DNA of 64,000 bases from Nepenthes gracilis (GCA_033239525.1 BSYO01000033.1:4207501-4271500); one strand, 5' to 3'; shown: positions 23,054 through 35,399, counted from the stretch's first letter. Notes: a model not told the origin generated them from the sequence alone. Made by a program: numbers and translations.

Positions 23054-24299
23054 GCCAGACGAATTAAAAAGGTACGGACATAAATGTTTGGTTTGATATT
23101 TTAATGGTTTTTAAAATAATTTTGAATAATATTATATTTTTATTAATTACTTTATATTTATTTATATTTACATAAATTTAAATAATTAAAAATTTATTAG
23201 ATATGATCTAAATATGATCTTTATGACTCAACTAAAAGATGAGAATTAACAATTAAGCAAATCAATCGAATGATTGATAGTGCAAAGTATAAAAGATCGA
23301 AGTAATTAATAGCCGAACAAAATAATTAATAATGTATTAAATTTTGATGAACGATTATGCATAACCAATAAATGATAAATCATACTAATAAATTAGTAAG
23401 AATATACTAATAAATACCAGATATTTATGACTATATAATTGCTAAACTAATACCAGTTGTAATTACATAATTGTTGATAATAAATACAGTATAACGTTTT
23501 GGATTACAGACCCCCAACCAGAAATAGGGACAAGTCATACTTTGACATACATATACCTATAATAAATATTATCGAACGAAACACAACCCTCCAAACCAAC
23601 AAAATTCTATATTCATTCCCTTTCATCTTTATTTAAACGTCTTATCTATTTTTTAAGAAATATTATTAATTTGAGTAATAAATAATATATTAAAAAATAA
23701 GTTTTATATGCCTATTATATCTTATTAAATTATTATTGTGCGTAAGATCAAACTTTTTAGTTATGTAGACCAAATTTGCTACTCTGGGGTCAATCAAATG
23801 TTCTATCGAGCTCATACAATAATTTAAATTTTAGATACGTATCAAAATTGCCTTCTAACACATTCATATTTTAAACAAATTGTTTAACTTATCATATTTT
23901 AATACATAAAGATTAATAAAAGTATTTGTTTTTAGTGTTATACAAACTCTCCCGTTAGCCTGTTGCAAAGAGATAATGAGGTTAGCTTATAAGGAAGTCG
24001 TTGAGCTCCTCTATATTTACTTGGGTCTTTTAATTTATCAAAAAATATTTATTAGAATATAAAAAATATTTTTAGTCAAAATATTTATTGACTTTTAACA
24101 TGTATCGGTAAATAGAAAATATCACACATAATTAATTAGCAATGGCGACCATATGCGATTTGAAGCGGCCTAAGGACCCAAATTAATGTATGTATCAGGG
24201 AGTCAAACTATTCCTTTTGTAGGTTTGAATAATGTAACTTCAAATTCTTATGCACAACAAAATCGAGAGGTAAAAGATAGATATATAGTGCCAAAATTA

Positions 24300-24400
24300 T
24301 TCGGTGATCTTTCATTTTGAGTTGAAATATGAGAAAGGAAATAATAAAATGATAGAAGATGTGGATGAGTGCGAGTTGAGAATTTTCTCCGTAACTTTCA
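24300..24400 (+). repeat. Short repeat at the left border of the viral cluster
   Basis: The segment GATGAGTGCGAGTTGAG with its upstream AT-rich 60 bp recurs in the same orientation at about 39005-39085 (GATGAGTGCGAGTTAAG), just beyond the right side of the viral cluster. It is probably a fragment of the dispersed repeat described at 38000-39760. Confidence 0.45.
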
Positions 24401-24414
24401 AATCTTTTCTATGT

Positions 24415-25070
24415 AATTGAAGAATCAAACTTTACCACGTGACAATATTATTTAATTTCCTGAACAAGTTACTAAAGTCACTATATCAAAACCAGCAAAC
24501 AAAAGTATCACGTAACAAATTAGAAAAAGTCAAATCTACTACAATACGCTACAATTATCCACAGTGCTGACAAGTTACTATTTATCTACAGGACCCGACT
24601 GACAAAGCACTATTCATATTACAAGAAGATTCGTTCGTTATCACAAGAAGACAAATAAGAATGATGACAAAGAAAAAGGAAAAATAATGAAAATGATTTA
24701 TAAAAGGTCAACGGTTTAGATAAATTTTAGATATCTATTTAAAGCATCTCATGGGTCAATTGTAAGCAAATTAAGCCTAAAGCCTAGCACTAGAAAGAAA
24801 AACGCCTGAAAGAAGAGACAATCCGTCTATAAACTTTAGAAGCCTTCTCTAGTCAAAATTACTCAACACTTACCATCTCTTGTAAAATTATCCAATCAGT
24901 ATCCCATTTTGTTATCACCCTTGAATCAAACATTGTATCAAATTTTATCAATCAAAGTATATCAAATTTTATCAAGTTTTACCGATATAATTTCTCTCTT
25001 TTTAATTACTATCAATTTTATTTTTGAATGATCGATCCAATCTTTCAGCATTTGGTATCAAAGACATTAT
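24415..25070 (+). repeat. Viral intergenic/promoter region, copy 1, with primer binding site
   Basis: About 650 bp are shared with 29715-30390 (same strand) and, inverted, with about 33645-34365 and 32215-32885; part is also present at about 25810-26280. It contains the GGACCCGACTGACAAAG block, a TATTTAAAG box near 24740 and a leader ending in the Met-tRNA-type primer site TGGTATCAAAGAC (25053-25065). Transcription of a pararetroviral pregenome would start in this region; nothing indicates that this decayed copy is active. Confidence 0.75.
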
Positions 25071-25246
25071 TATTTGATTTATGTATTTATTTTGTATGAT
25101 TTGTTTACATACACTTAGGATAATGTTCGTAAACTTGTTTAACCGTTGGTAAGCCCGTGTTGAGAATTTGGATATTCCCAGGGGTATTCCCATCTACTAA
25201 GTTTGTCTACATACACTTATGTCTTAATTTATGTAGTAATTAGATA

Positions 25247-25730
25247 ATGGCATCCAATCTAAGGCGAATGATTATAAAAAGTAATTCAAATTTGAATATG
25301 ACAATTAATTTAAGAGAGTCTTTAATTATACCAAGATCATTAAGTTTTAATACAACCATACCTCAATCAATTTTATCCGAATATGAAACCTGTAGATCTT
25401 CTACTAATACAAGATATAAATCTATATATTTTTTTAAAAATAGATAAATAGAAAGCAGAACACCTATTGCAAAAATAATTACAACAAATATTTTAAAAAG
25501 AAGTCTGTTCAAATCTCATAAATACTTTCTGGAACCGAAAATAATATCAAGTTAACCTATCTTATGAAAAAGACTTTCATGAATCCAAAATACCTACCCA
25601 AATTAGACCTATCTAAAAGAATCAAAAACTCCTAAAATATTACAAAAGAGAGATTCAAGACTTATTAAATAAAAAATTAATTCCTCTTTGGAGTTACTCA
25701 ACTATGAAAAAAGAATTAGAAAGAGATGTT
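25247..25730 (+). pseudogene. Pararetroviral ORF1 5' fragment fused to the RT leader region
   Basis: The frame begins MASNLRRMIIKSNSNLN at 25247 and runs to about 25445 before stops appear. The minus-strand copy starts with a very similar protein at 32035. After about 25500 the sequence no longer follows the minus-strand ORF1 but resembles the segment just upstream of the reverse transcriptase (KYLPKLDLSKRIK, then a NKKLI-like segment). About 3 kb of coding sequence is therefore missing between them. It is non-functional. Confidence 0.6.
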
Positions 25731-25734
25731 CTGT

Positions 25735-27390
25735 GAGGTTCCGGATTTTGAACCCGACAATTTGAGGTGATTAGTAAAGATCATACTAACTTAGATAAAG
25801 GTTTTTCGAAGAAAAAGAAAAATCATCTATTTAAAGCATCTAGGGGTCAATTGTAACGTAACCTAGAGCCCCTGCCGGTGGCCGCCACCCCACGCCGAAA
25901 GTATATATTCGCGCCACGAGTTTTCCTCATTTCGCGATCGGCCGAGAGAGAGAGAAAGGCACGACTGGAGAAGAAGAAGAAGAGAGTCAATCCATCTATA
26001 AACAAGTGTTCTTAGAAGCCTTCTAGTCATAAATTACTCAACACTGGGAACTCACCATCTCTTGTAAAATTATCCAATCAGTCCGATCCCATTTTGTTAT
26101 CACCCTTGAATCAAACATTGTATCAAATTTTATCAATCAATGATGTATATCAATTTTTATCAAGTTTTAGGGATATAATTTCTCCTCTTTAATTACTATC
26201 AATTTTATGATTTTGAATGATCGATCCTATCTTTCGATCGGATGCGAATCCCGCAAGATTTGCATCCGGAGAGACATTATTATTTGATTGAATGGGAAGT
26301 TGCATTTCCACCCTTTTTGTTAAATGAACCCAAATTTGTTTATCGTACACTTAGGACAACGTTCCAAATCGAAATCTGCGGGTTGATAATGTTCACCCAA
26401 AACGAAATGAGAAATGATAGTGATATGTGATCATAATTTAATGAAAGAATTTAAAGATATTCCTAACGTGAACTGCAGGCCGGAGGCAAAGGAATGATTC
26501 CCATCCAAAATGACATGTGATTGTCGAGGTATGAAATCTAGTCCCTCTTGTGGATTTGTCGAATTGTGGATTAAGGGAATTGAGTCCCAATAATTGTGAT
26601 TAATGGCGATATGAACCAAGAATGGAAGGGAGTCCACATTGCGAATGATTAGATCTCTCGGATGGAAAAGTAATTCGGTTGGAGATGATTGTGATGGAAA
26701 TGACAGATTAATTTTGGCAAGAGATTTCTTTAATTATACCCGAAAGATCATTAAGTTTTAATATGTCAATCATGGGAACCTTAAATAATTCTATCCGAAT
26801 ATAAAACTTTAGGAAACTTTTAGATCTTCTACTAATACAAGATATCAATCTGGATGCAATATAGGGTCAAGTTACCGAAAAAAATAGATAAATGCAAAAG
26901 CAGCTAACACGGTCTATTTCAAAGATGATATAATAAAAAAATGAATAATGTCCAATCGATGAACCAACAAATATTTCAAGAAGAAAGAAGTAATGAGAAC
27001 CGTGAGAATCTTGTGAATCAAATGATGACCAAATCGTGAGAATGGTAAATGACCTTTCTGTTCTCTCCTGCTCCCCGATTTTGGAAAAATAACATCATCT
27101 CTTATTCACCTTGGAGTGGTGTTTATGATTACAAAAGATTTTCATGAATCCAAAATACCATGTAGATAGAGCAAGGAGAGAGACCAAAATTAAACCTATC
27201 CAAATGAATTAAAAACTCATTATTGTTAAATGTTTATTATGATAAAAGAGATTCAAGATTTAGTTTTGATAAAAAATTAATCAGACCATCAGATGTGTGA
27301 AATCTCTTTGGAGTTACTTTGATTAGATTTGCGCTTGTCGCAGGAAATGCAACGGGTTGTAAAATGCGTATAAATTAGAAAGAGATGTTT
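25735..27390 (+). repeat. Insertion-riddled second copy of the viral leader/ORF1 segment
   Basis: From about 25810 the sequence repeats 24770-25735 in the same order, but with dozens of small extra stretches (GGGAAC, CCG, GATG, CCCG and larger ones) that lengthen it by roughly two thirds. A GC-rich insert of about 110 bp (CCTGCCGGTGGCCGCCACC...) lies at 25877-25985, and another extra stretch near the primer site is at about 26237-26268. Both copies end at the same GAAAGAGATGTT junction (25720-25731 and about 27380-27391). See the findings for a possible assembly cause. Confidence 0.6.
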
Positions 27391-28560
27391 CAGTGTGTGT
27401 AGTCATTCATTATTAATTACAAGCCCAATCGCTCGTTATTAATTACCAGCAACTTAACAAAGTCTTGCAATTGATTAAATATCCAATCCCAAATAAAAGG
27501 AATTTAATCAACAAATTATATAATGTAAATATATTTTTCAAGTTTGATATAAAAGCTAGATTCTAGCAAATTTAAATAATTGAATAAGATAAATATAAGA
27601 TAGTATTTACAGTTTTATTTGGGTATTATGAATGAAATATAATACCTTTTGGACTTAAGAATACTCCATTAAAATTTTAAAATATAATAAACCAAATATT
27701 CAATCCCTATACACAATTCATTATTATTTATATTGATGATATATTAGTAATTTTTTAATAATATAGATCAAAATTTTAAATACCTTTATCAATTCCTAAA
27801 TATAATCAAACAAAATGGATTAGTAGTATTCACACCAAAAATTAAATTATTTTAAACAAAAATTAGATTTTTAGGATTCAATATTCACAAAAAAATAATA
27901 ATATCTATTCAAAGATTCATAAAATTTGCTAATAAATTACCCGATAAAATAAAACATAAAAATCAGTTACAAAAATTTTTAGGATATTTAAATTATTTTA
28001 TAAATTTTATTCTAAAACTCAAATAAACTTGTGAACTTTTATATTAGAGACTATAGAAAAACCCTACTGCATGGACAAAAGAGTATACCAAGATAGTCAA
28101 AAACCTTAAGCAACAAATACAACATCTACTATGTCTAGGCATTTCGCATTCTCATGCATCTCTCATCATAGAAACAAATATATCAGAAATATGTTATGGT
28201 AGAATTTTTAAGCAAAAATTAGAGTCAAGCACACATACACAAATTATTAGATTTTATTTTAGATTGTGATTCGAATCACAGAAAAATTATTAAACCATCA
28301 AAAAAATTTATCAAATTGTTTTATGCATATTAAAGTTTCAAAATAATTTATATAATATATAATTATTATTGTACATAGATTATAAAGCAGTTCAAGATAT
28401 TTTACAAAAAGATATCAAAAATTTAGTCTTAAATAAATTTTTACAAGTTGAAAAGCAATTTTATCCATCTTTGATTTTAATATTAAATTTATCAAATGAT
28501 CTTCAAACTCTATACCAGATTTTTTGACAGAAAAATCAAAATTTGATTCTTCCGTAACAT
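27390..28560 (+). pseudogene. Pararetroviral reverse transcriptase and RNase H, broken
   Basis: Plus-strand frames show the RT core in order: KFDIKA near 27545, FGLKN near 27645 and the catalytic YIDD at 27729-27740. The LGFNI segment follows near 27870, then KFLGYLNYF near 27975, then the RNase H domain to about 28560 (a LPDFLT-like end). Multiple in-frame TAA and TAG codons and frameshifts exclude a working enzyme. In the virus this enzyme copies the pregenomic RNA into DNA. The minus-strand cluster carries a second copy at about 36600-35400. Confidence 0.72.
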
Positions 28561-28619
28561 CATTTATCTATGACCAATTATATGAATTATTTTCATGGCT
28601 TCTTATCAAGTTTCTCATC

Positions 28620-29460
28620 AGATTTTCTTCTGTCTAAAGATACTGTAATTATCTTTTATCCGAACTAAGCTTTCTCAAACTCCATCCTTATCATGCATTA
28701 GTCAAAGATGTTGAAGGCTACCTTATGCAAGCAAAATACAATAGCAGTTTGCAATTTCTTATTACAGAAAATGTTATTGTACAATCCAATGCTATCAAAT
28801 TTATATATGATCAATGGCTTCGAATCATCTTTTGCAACAATGGATTACTCTTATGTGCTTGGATAGCTACTCCAAGTCCTAAATTTATAAATGATCAATC
28901 CGACCATCAGCACTTGGCACGAGGTTCCTATACCAAAAGATCTTCAATATATGATCCAATAAGATTTTTACTCAGATTATGGACACAGGATGACATTTGA
29001 ATGTAGATTTGATGATGCCAAATTTTTGAATAATGGATTCTTATTATTTGTTAGCCCAACAAGTCTACTTACGTATTCATCTATCACACAAACATGGTTA
29101 GAATATTATAAATTTAAACAAGATGCTTATGTGTTCATTGCACCTTAAGGATTGTATCTACTATGTGATCAATATAAGGGTAAGCCTCATATCAAAGTCA
29201 TCCACATTTCTAATGGTACGTCCATGATCATTCAATTTCCACATAATGCCTGAAATCACACTAATTTTTACAATTGGGATCTACGAATATTTAAATGGCA
29301 AATTCACCGATGTCATTCTCCTACCATTACTCTCATAAAACTAGAGCAATATCAACACTTTATAGTATGGATATTAAAAAATTTTGTGATGGCCTTATGA
29401 ATTCAACTTTTTACTACTCGTATCCAAGTATTGGTATTAGAAGAAGTTAGTGGTCACTGG
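28620..29460 (+). pseudogene. Pararetroviral ORF2 of unknown function, broken
   Basis: A region downstream of RNase H reads in pieces as one protein. The longest piece is 28725-29000 (MQAKYNSSLQFLI... to RFLLRLWTQDD). Its counterpart lies on the minus strand at about 35330-34430, with recognisable shared segments (SPKFINDQS-like, LLCDQYKGKPHI, HISN). I do not recognise a domain. Position after the polyprotein fits a second ORF such as florendoviruses have. Confidence 0.5.
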
Positions 29461-29714
29461 TTATATATTTAGCAATGAAACTTGCCTTATTTTTGTGATT
29501 GCACGACATCTATATCGATGCAATCTACTTGCTCATCATTTCTCTGCGGTCCAATACATAAGCCGACATCATATTTTTGAACTCTTTGATTTTTCCTTCT
29601 TCTATGCAGACGGCATTAATATTTTCTCCTACATCAGTATTCTCCATTATTGAAAAAACTCTTATAACTACGTATTTTAGTATAGGTGTAATCAAAGTTT
29701 ATCCATCAATAGAA

Positions 29715-30390
29715 TTCAGAAGAATCAAACTTCATCACATAATAATACTATTTAATTTTCTGCAAAAGTTACTCAAATCATTGTATCAAAACTAGCAAAC
29801 AAAAGCATCACATAACAAATTAGAAAAAGACGAATCTACTATAATACGCTATAGTTATTCATAGTACCGATAAGTTATTATTTATCTATAGGACCCGACT
29901 GATAAAGTACTATTCATATTACATTAATATTCCTCCGTTATAAAAAGAAGACAAAGAATAATGATCGCAAAGGAAAACTTGATGTATAATAGAAAAAGTC
30001 TTACCAACTATAAAAATGAACGATTCAAACTTATCAAAGATCAACAGCTCGGATAAATTTCAGATATCTATTTAAAACATCTTATGACTCAATTGTAAGC
30101 AAGTTAAGCCTAAAGCCTAGCACTAAAGAAAAAAGGCCCGAAAGAAGGGACAATTCATCTTTAAACTTTAGAAGTCTTCTCTTGTCAAAATTACTCAACC
30201 CTTATCATCTCTTGTAAAATTATCCAACCAGTATCCTATTTTATTATCACCCTGAATCAAATGTTGTATCAAATTTTATCAATCAAAGTATATCAAATTT
30301 TATCAAGCTTTACTGGTATAATTTTTCCTTCTTTAATTACAATCAATTATTTTTGAATGATAGATCTTATTTTTCAGCATTTTGAAAAGC
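29715..30390 (+). repeat. Viral intergenic/promoter region, copy 2
   Basis: This is homologous to 24415-25070 through the GGACCCGACTGATAAAG block, the TATTTAAAA box and the CTCTTGTAAAATTATCCAAC leader. The match ends at about 30384, just before the primer site, where unrelated sequence begins and the minus-strand block takes over. Confidence 0.7.
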
Positions 30391-30499
30391 CAGTAGCAAA
30401 CCGTTTCTTTCAAAAGGGTTCATTGCAATTTCGGAGACTAAATATGTGAGTTGTGAATACGTCTTTATGTCATCTAAAGTCTTAAAGGATTGGACAATG

Positions 30500-32035
30500 T
30501 AAATTGGATAAGACTAATTTTTAACTTAGAAATTCATCTTCAATATTGTCAATAAAAGCTTGCCTAATAGTGATGATGAGGATTTGTAAGCAATTTTGTC
30601 GTTGAACAAATTGAATTTCTTCATTGGGTCATTTTTGTTGAATATTTTCATTATGGTTCATAATATAATTACATTTTTTATTGGTTAAAGCATTTTTCCG
30701 CTAAAACTTTAATGTTTCAGTGAATCCTACATTGATTAATTTACTAGCTTTATATTCATCAATTAAAAAATTGTGCTTGATAGGCAATAAACATGATATC
30801 CATGTCATGTAACATACATGTAATTTTATATTCAGATTTGTCATCTATATTCAATTTATGAATGACTTCTGTAATATAAATTTTTTCTTTATATTGACTT
30901 CTTTTTATATATTAAATATCTAGTGGTATAAGTCTTGAATAATAATTCATTGTTGTTGAGTATCTAAGAGGATTGGGAGTATTTTTCTTAATTCTGTTAA
31001 TTTCTTATTCGATTTTTGGTTCTTGCTAGTCTATCATTTGGGTTTGAATTGCTAGGTCTATTATTTGTACTGATTTGATTATATTTAGTGTAGTATATGA
31101 TGAGGGTAAATCATTTATTTTTAGTGTAATTTTTTCTAATAGGATGTCAGTCCTTTTTTGTAGCAGTTGTAGGTTGTCTATTTTGGGCAATAAAAAGTTT
31201 GATAAATGTGCGATATTATATAAAAATTGATATGTAGGTTTGTTTTAAATCATATATTTGACTCTATCTATTTGTTTAAATACAATATGTAAAATCTGAT
31301 ATTGATAATTATTTTATTCATATATTTTTTCTTGATATCGTCTAAGGTTGCATCACTATCTAGATCTCTATTTGACCTCTTTTTAAAAGGAGCAGTCATA
31401 ATTATTATATTTTTTATATTTAATTTTAATCCTATTAATGTAGGATGTACAAATGTAATCTATTGACCTCCAACAGTTGTCCACGTTGAAGTAATTTTTC
31501 ATTAATATTTAATTGTTTTGGATTGTATCTTCGTCTTACTTCCTTGTTAATATATAGTATAAACCATTTAAAAAATAGTAAATTTTTTTGAGTGATATCA
31601 TAGTCTTTTTCCACATAAGTATGTATTTTTCTATTTCTTCTTGGTAAAAGTGTTAAAATGCCATTGTCTATAACTCATATTTTTGTCTAACATAAATTTC
31701 TTTCATAATGATTCTATATCTAGAATAAATTTATCATATAAACTTATTACATTGATTGTTTGTATATCATATAATGTGGGTAACCGAGGAGTTAGTTGTG
31801 TAATTATTTATTGAATAGGAATTCTACTTTCTACCTGTCTATTTTTTTGAGAATGTATAGATTGATATCTTATACTAGTAGAAGGTTTAGAAGTTTCATT
31901 TTCAGATAGAATTAATAGAGGCCTGGTTGTATTAAAACTTAATAATCTTGGTATAATTAAAGACACTTTTGAATTAGTTGTCATATTTAAATTTGAACTA
32001 CTTTTCCTGATTATTCGTCTTAGCTTGGATGCCAT
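30500..32035 (-). pseudogene. Pararetroviral ORF1 N-terminal part (movement-protein-type region), broken
   Basis: It starts MASKLRRIIRKSSSNLN at 32035 and stays open to 31808 (ending PIQ). The reading then continues in pieces down to about 30500, including a TSTWTTVGGQ-like stretch near 31475 followed by FVHPTLIGLKLN. By position, the first domain of a caulimovirid polyprotein is the movement protein of the 30K family; I infer that role from position and not from a diagnostic motif. The start matches the plus-strand copy at 25247. Confidence 0.5.
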
Positions 32036-32214
32036 TATCAAATTACTGTATAAATTAAGATACAATTTTCTCTATATAAACTTAGTATGCGGAAACACTC
32101 AAATTCTCAACACGGGCTTACTAACGGTCTAACAGACTTACCAACGTTATCCTAAGTGTATGTAGATGAATCATGTAGAAAAAATACATAAATCAAATAA
32201 TAATATCTCTGATG

Positions 32215-32885
32215 CTAAATGCTAAAAGATGGGATTTATTATTCAAAAATGAAATTGATAGTAATTGAAGAGAGAAATTATACCAGTGAAGCTTGATAAA
32301 ATTTGATATACTTTAATTGATAAAATTTGATACAACATTTGATTTATGGTTGATAATAAAATTGGATATTGGTTGGGTAATTTACAAGAAATGCTAAGGG
32401 TTGAATAATTTTAACTACGAAATATGGAAGGCATCCAAAATTTAGAGATGGATTGTCTCTTCTTTCAGTTCTTTTTCTCACTAGTGCTAGCCTTGAGGCT
32501 TAGCTTGTTTACAATTGAGCCATGAGATACTTTAAATAAAAATTTGAAAGTCATCTGCACTATTGATCTTTGATAAATCTAAATTGTTCTTTTTTGATAG
32601 TTGGTAGGAATATTTTCTATTATACATCAAGTCTTTCTTTGCCATTATTCTTCTTTGTCTTTTTTTTAATAACTGATGAATCTTACTGTAATATGAATAG
32701 TATTTTATCAATCGGGTTCTATAAATGAATAGTAACTTGTTAGCATTGTGGATAACTATAGCGTATTGTAATAGATTCGTCTTTTTCTAATTTATTACGT
32801 GATACTTTTATTTGTTGGTTTTGAAACAGTGACTTGAGTATCTTGTTCAGAAAATAGAATAGTATTGTCACGTGATAAACTTTGA
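32215..32885 (-). repeat. Viral intergenic/promoter region, inverted copy 3
   Basis: This is the reverse-complement relative of 24415-25070. It ends before ORF1 with the degraded primer-site region AGCATCAGAGATA near 32222-32210. It lies directly upstream of ORF1 at 32035, as expected for a circular pararetroviral genome. Confidence 0.7.
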
Positions 32886-33054
32886 TTCTTCTGAATTTTG
32901 TTGATAGGTGAATTTTGATTACACTTGTATTGAAACACGTAGTTAGAAGAGTTTTTTTTTTTTTTTCCAGAAATTTTACTATTAGAAATTAAATGGATTT
33001 TACACATCAGAAATTAAACAAATTTTACACATTAGAAATTAAACGGCATAACCT

Positions 33055-33600
33055 GCGGGGTCTGCAACTGAATCAAATGTTGGTGGACTGGCTGGTGGAG
33101 TTGATGAATGGGAGGAAACATCTTCAGCCACTTCAATGTTTTTAGTTATAGAGGGCCAGCTTGCATTTATTTTATATAGTATGGCCTTCAATCTTACTTA
33201 AGAAGCTTTCATTTGGTAAAGCATATCTTGCATATCAGTCAGTGTGTGTACTAGCGGTAGAGATAGATATGTTCTCCTGGATCGTTGAGATGAAATTGAT
33301 AGTGTGTGAGAGACTTTTACAGCAGGTGTTGCAGGTATTGCTTGTTTTTTTAAAATTTTCTTCTATAAAGACCTAAGTAAACGGTTGTCTGATGTGTATA
33401 GTGATGGAGATATTTCATTGATTGACTGTTGAAGAGATTTTCATTCTTGGATATCTACTTGAATCTTTATTGGTGTGATAGAAGAATTCTCAAATTTATC
33501 ATCCCATTTTACCATAAACTCTCTAACAATGGATGATGAAGCATCTTTTAAGAGGAGAGAACTAACTTGGATGTGTAGCACTTGACTTTATGTACGTTAT
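33055..33600 (-). pseudogene. Isolated pararetroviral coding fragment between two intergenic regions
   Basis: On the minus strand this reads DASSSIVREFMVKWDDKFEN near 33540 and ends EVAEDVSSHSSTPPASPPTF... with a stop after GYAV at about 33043. Two frameshifts lie between. It is flanked by intergenic-region copies on both sides, so it is a remnant of a unit that lost most of its genome. It probably derives from the segment between the movement and coat domains of ORF1, judged only from its acidic, serine/proline-rich style. Confidence 0.4.
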
Positions 33601-33644
33601 CTCACCCCGATTAAAACCCAAACTATATTGAAAGACAGGATCTA

Positions 33645-34365
33645 TCATTCAAAAATAAAATTGACTGTAATTAAAGAAAGAGAAATTATACCAATAATGC
33701 TTGATAAAACTTGATATACTTTGATTGATAAAACTTGATACAATGTTTGATTCAAGGTTGATAACAAAATGGGATTCTGGTTGGGTAATTTTATAAGAAA
33801 TACTAAGGATTGAGTAATTTTAACTAGGAAAGGCTTAGGAAATTTAGAGTTGGATTGTCTCTTCTTTCGGGCCTTTTTCTCTCTTATGCTAGGCTTTAGG
33901 CTTAGCTTGCTTATAATTGAGTTATGAAATTCTTTAAATAGAAATCTGAAAGTCATCTGCGCCGTTGATCTTTGATAAATTTGAACTGTTCATTTTGATA
34001 GTTTGTAAGAATCTTTTCTTTTATACATCAACTCTTCTTTTGCCATCATTTCTCTTTATTTTCTTTTAATAACTAATTAATCTACTATAGCATGAATAGT
34101 ACTTTGTCAGTCGGATCCTGTAGATAAATAATAACTTATCGACACTATAGATAACTGTAACGTACTGTAGTAGATTTATTTTTTTCTAATTTGTTACGTG
34201 ATGCTTTTGTTTGCTGGTTTTGATACAATGACTTAAATAACTTATTTAGAAAATTGAATAGTATTGTCATGTAATGAATTTTGATTCTTTTGAATTTTAT
34301 TGATGGGTGAATTTTAATTGCACTTGCACTGAAATACGTTGTTAGGAGAGTTCTTTTTCAATAAC
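33645..34365 (-). repeat. Viral intergenic/promoter region, inverted copy 4
   Basis: This is a second inverted relative of 24415-25070, following ORF2 on the minus strand. It stops before the primer site at about 33645, where a foreign coding fragment begins, so it marks a recombination joint. Confidence 0.7.
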
Positions 34366-34429
34366 AAAGAGTACTAATGTAGGAAAAAATATTAATGCCA
34401 TATGCATAGAAGAGGAAAAAAATCAAAGG

Positions 34430-35330
34430 GTTCAAAAATATGATGTCGGTCTATGTACAGACCGCAGAGAAATTATGAGCAAGTAGATTGTATTGATATA
34501 GATGTCGTACAGTTGCAAAAATGAGCCAGATTCTATTACTAACTGTATAACCAGTGACCACTGGATTGACTTCTTTTGGTACCAATACTTGGATAGGAGC
34601 AGTAAAAAGTTGAATCCATAAGACAGTCGCAAAATGTTTTAATATCCATACTGTAAAGTGTTAATGTTGCTCTAACTTTATGAGAGCAATGGCAAGAGAA
34701 TAACATTGGTGACTTTACAATTTAAATATTTGTAGATGTCAACTGCAAAGATCAGTGAGTTTCCATACATTCTTTGAAAGCTGGGTGATCATGAACGTAT
34801 ATTAGAAATGTGGATGATTCTGATATGGGGCTTGCCCTTATATTGATCACATAGTAGATGCAGTTCTTGGGATGCAATGAACACATAAGTATCTTGTCTA
34901 AGATTCCATAATTGGGTGATAGATAAATTTTTGAATAGACTTATTGGGCTAACAGATATTAAGAATCCATCATTCAAAAATTTAGTATCATCCGATCCAC
35001 ATTTAAATATGATCCATTGTCCATAATCTGAGTAAGAATCGTATTGGATCATATGTTAAAGATTATTTGGTATAAGAACCTCGTGCCAAGTGTCGATGGC
35101 CGGATTGCTCATATATAAAAGATTAGGACTTGGAGTAGCTATGGGAGCACATAGGACTAATCCAGTACTGCAAGAGATGATTCGAAGCCATTGATCATAT
35201 ATAAATTTGATAGTATTGGGCTGTAAAATAGCATTTCCTATAGTAAAAAATTACCAACTGCTGTTGTATTTTGCTTGCATAAAGTAGCCTTCATCATCTT
35301 TGACTAATGCATGAGTAGAGTGGAGTTTGG
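34430..35330 (-). pseudogene. Pararetroviral ORF2 of unknown function, minus-strand copy
   Basis: Pieces at 35052-34789 (MIQYDSYSDYGQWIIFKCGS...) and 34632-34432 plus linking frames correspond to the plus-strand ORF2 at 28620-29460. The order and the distance from RNase H are the same in both copies, which supports a genuine viral gene. No domain is recognised. Confidence 0.5.
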
Positions 35331-35399
35331 GAAAGCTCAATTCGAATAAAAGGTAGTTACAATGTCTTGAGATAGAAGAAATTATGAGGAGAGACTTAA

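Larger units (their letters stand above)
21057..24299. other. AT-rich intergenic DNA
   Basis: No gene is supported. Notable parts are listed separately: the fold-back AT region at about 22245-22680 and a less AT-rich patch at 22835-23060. The stretch 23480-23960 and the rest show nothing recognisable. Confidence 0.6.
24410..30390 (+). mobile_element. Endogenous pararetrovirus (Caulimoviridae), plus-strand block, degenerate
   Basis: In order, the block holds an intergenic/promoter region with a methionine-tRNA-type primer site (TGGTATCAAAGAC at 25053); the start of a first ORF at 25247; a second, insertion-riddled copy of this start region (about 25810-27390); reverse transcriptase and RNase H (about 27390-28560) with YIDD at 27729-27740; a second ORF (about 28620-29460); and another intergenic region (about 29715-30390). 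Coat and protease regions are deleted, so the start of ORF1 runs almost straight into the RT region. There is no integrase between RNase H and ORF2, and there are no LTRs in the retrotransposon sense, which favours Caulimoviridae over Ty3/gypsy. Frames are broken throughout. The layout of one long polyprotein plus a downstream ORF of unknown role recalls florendoviruses, but the genus is a guess. Confidence 0.78.
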
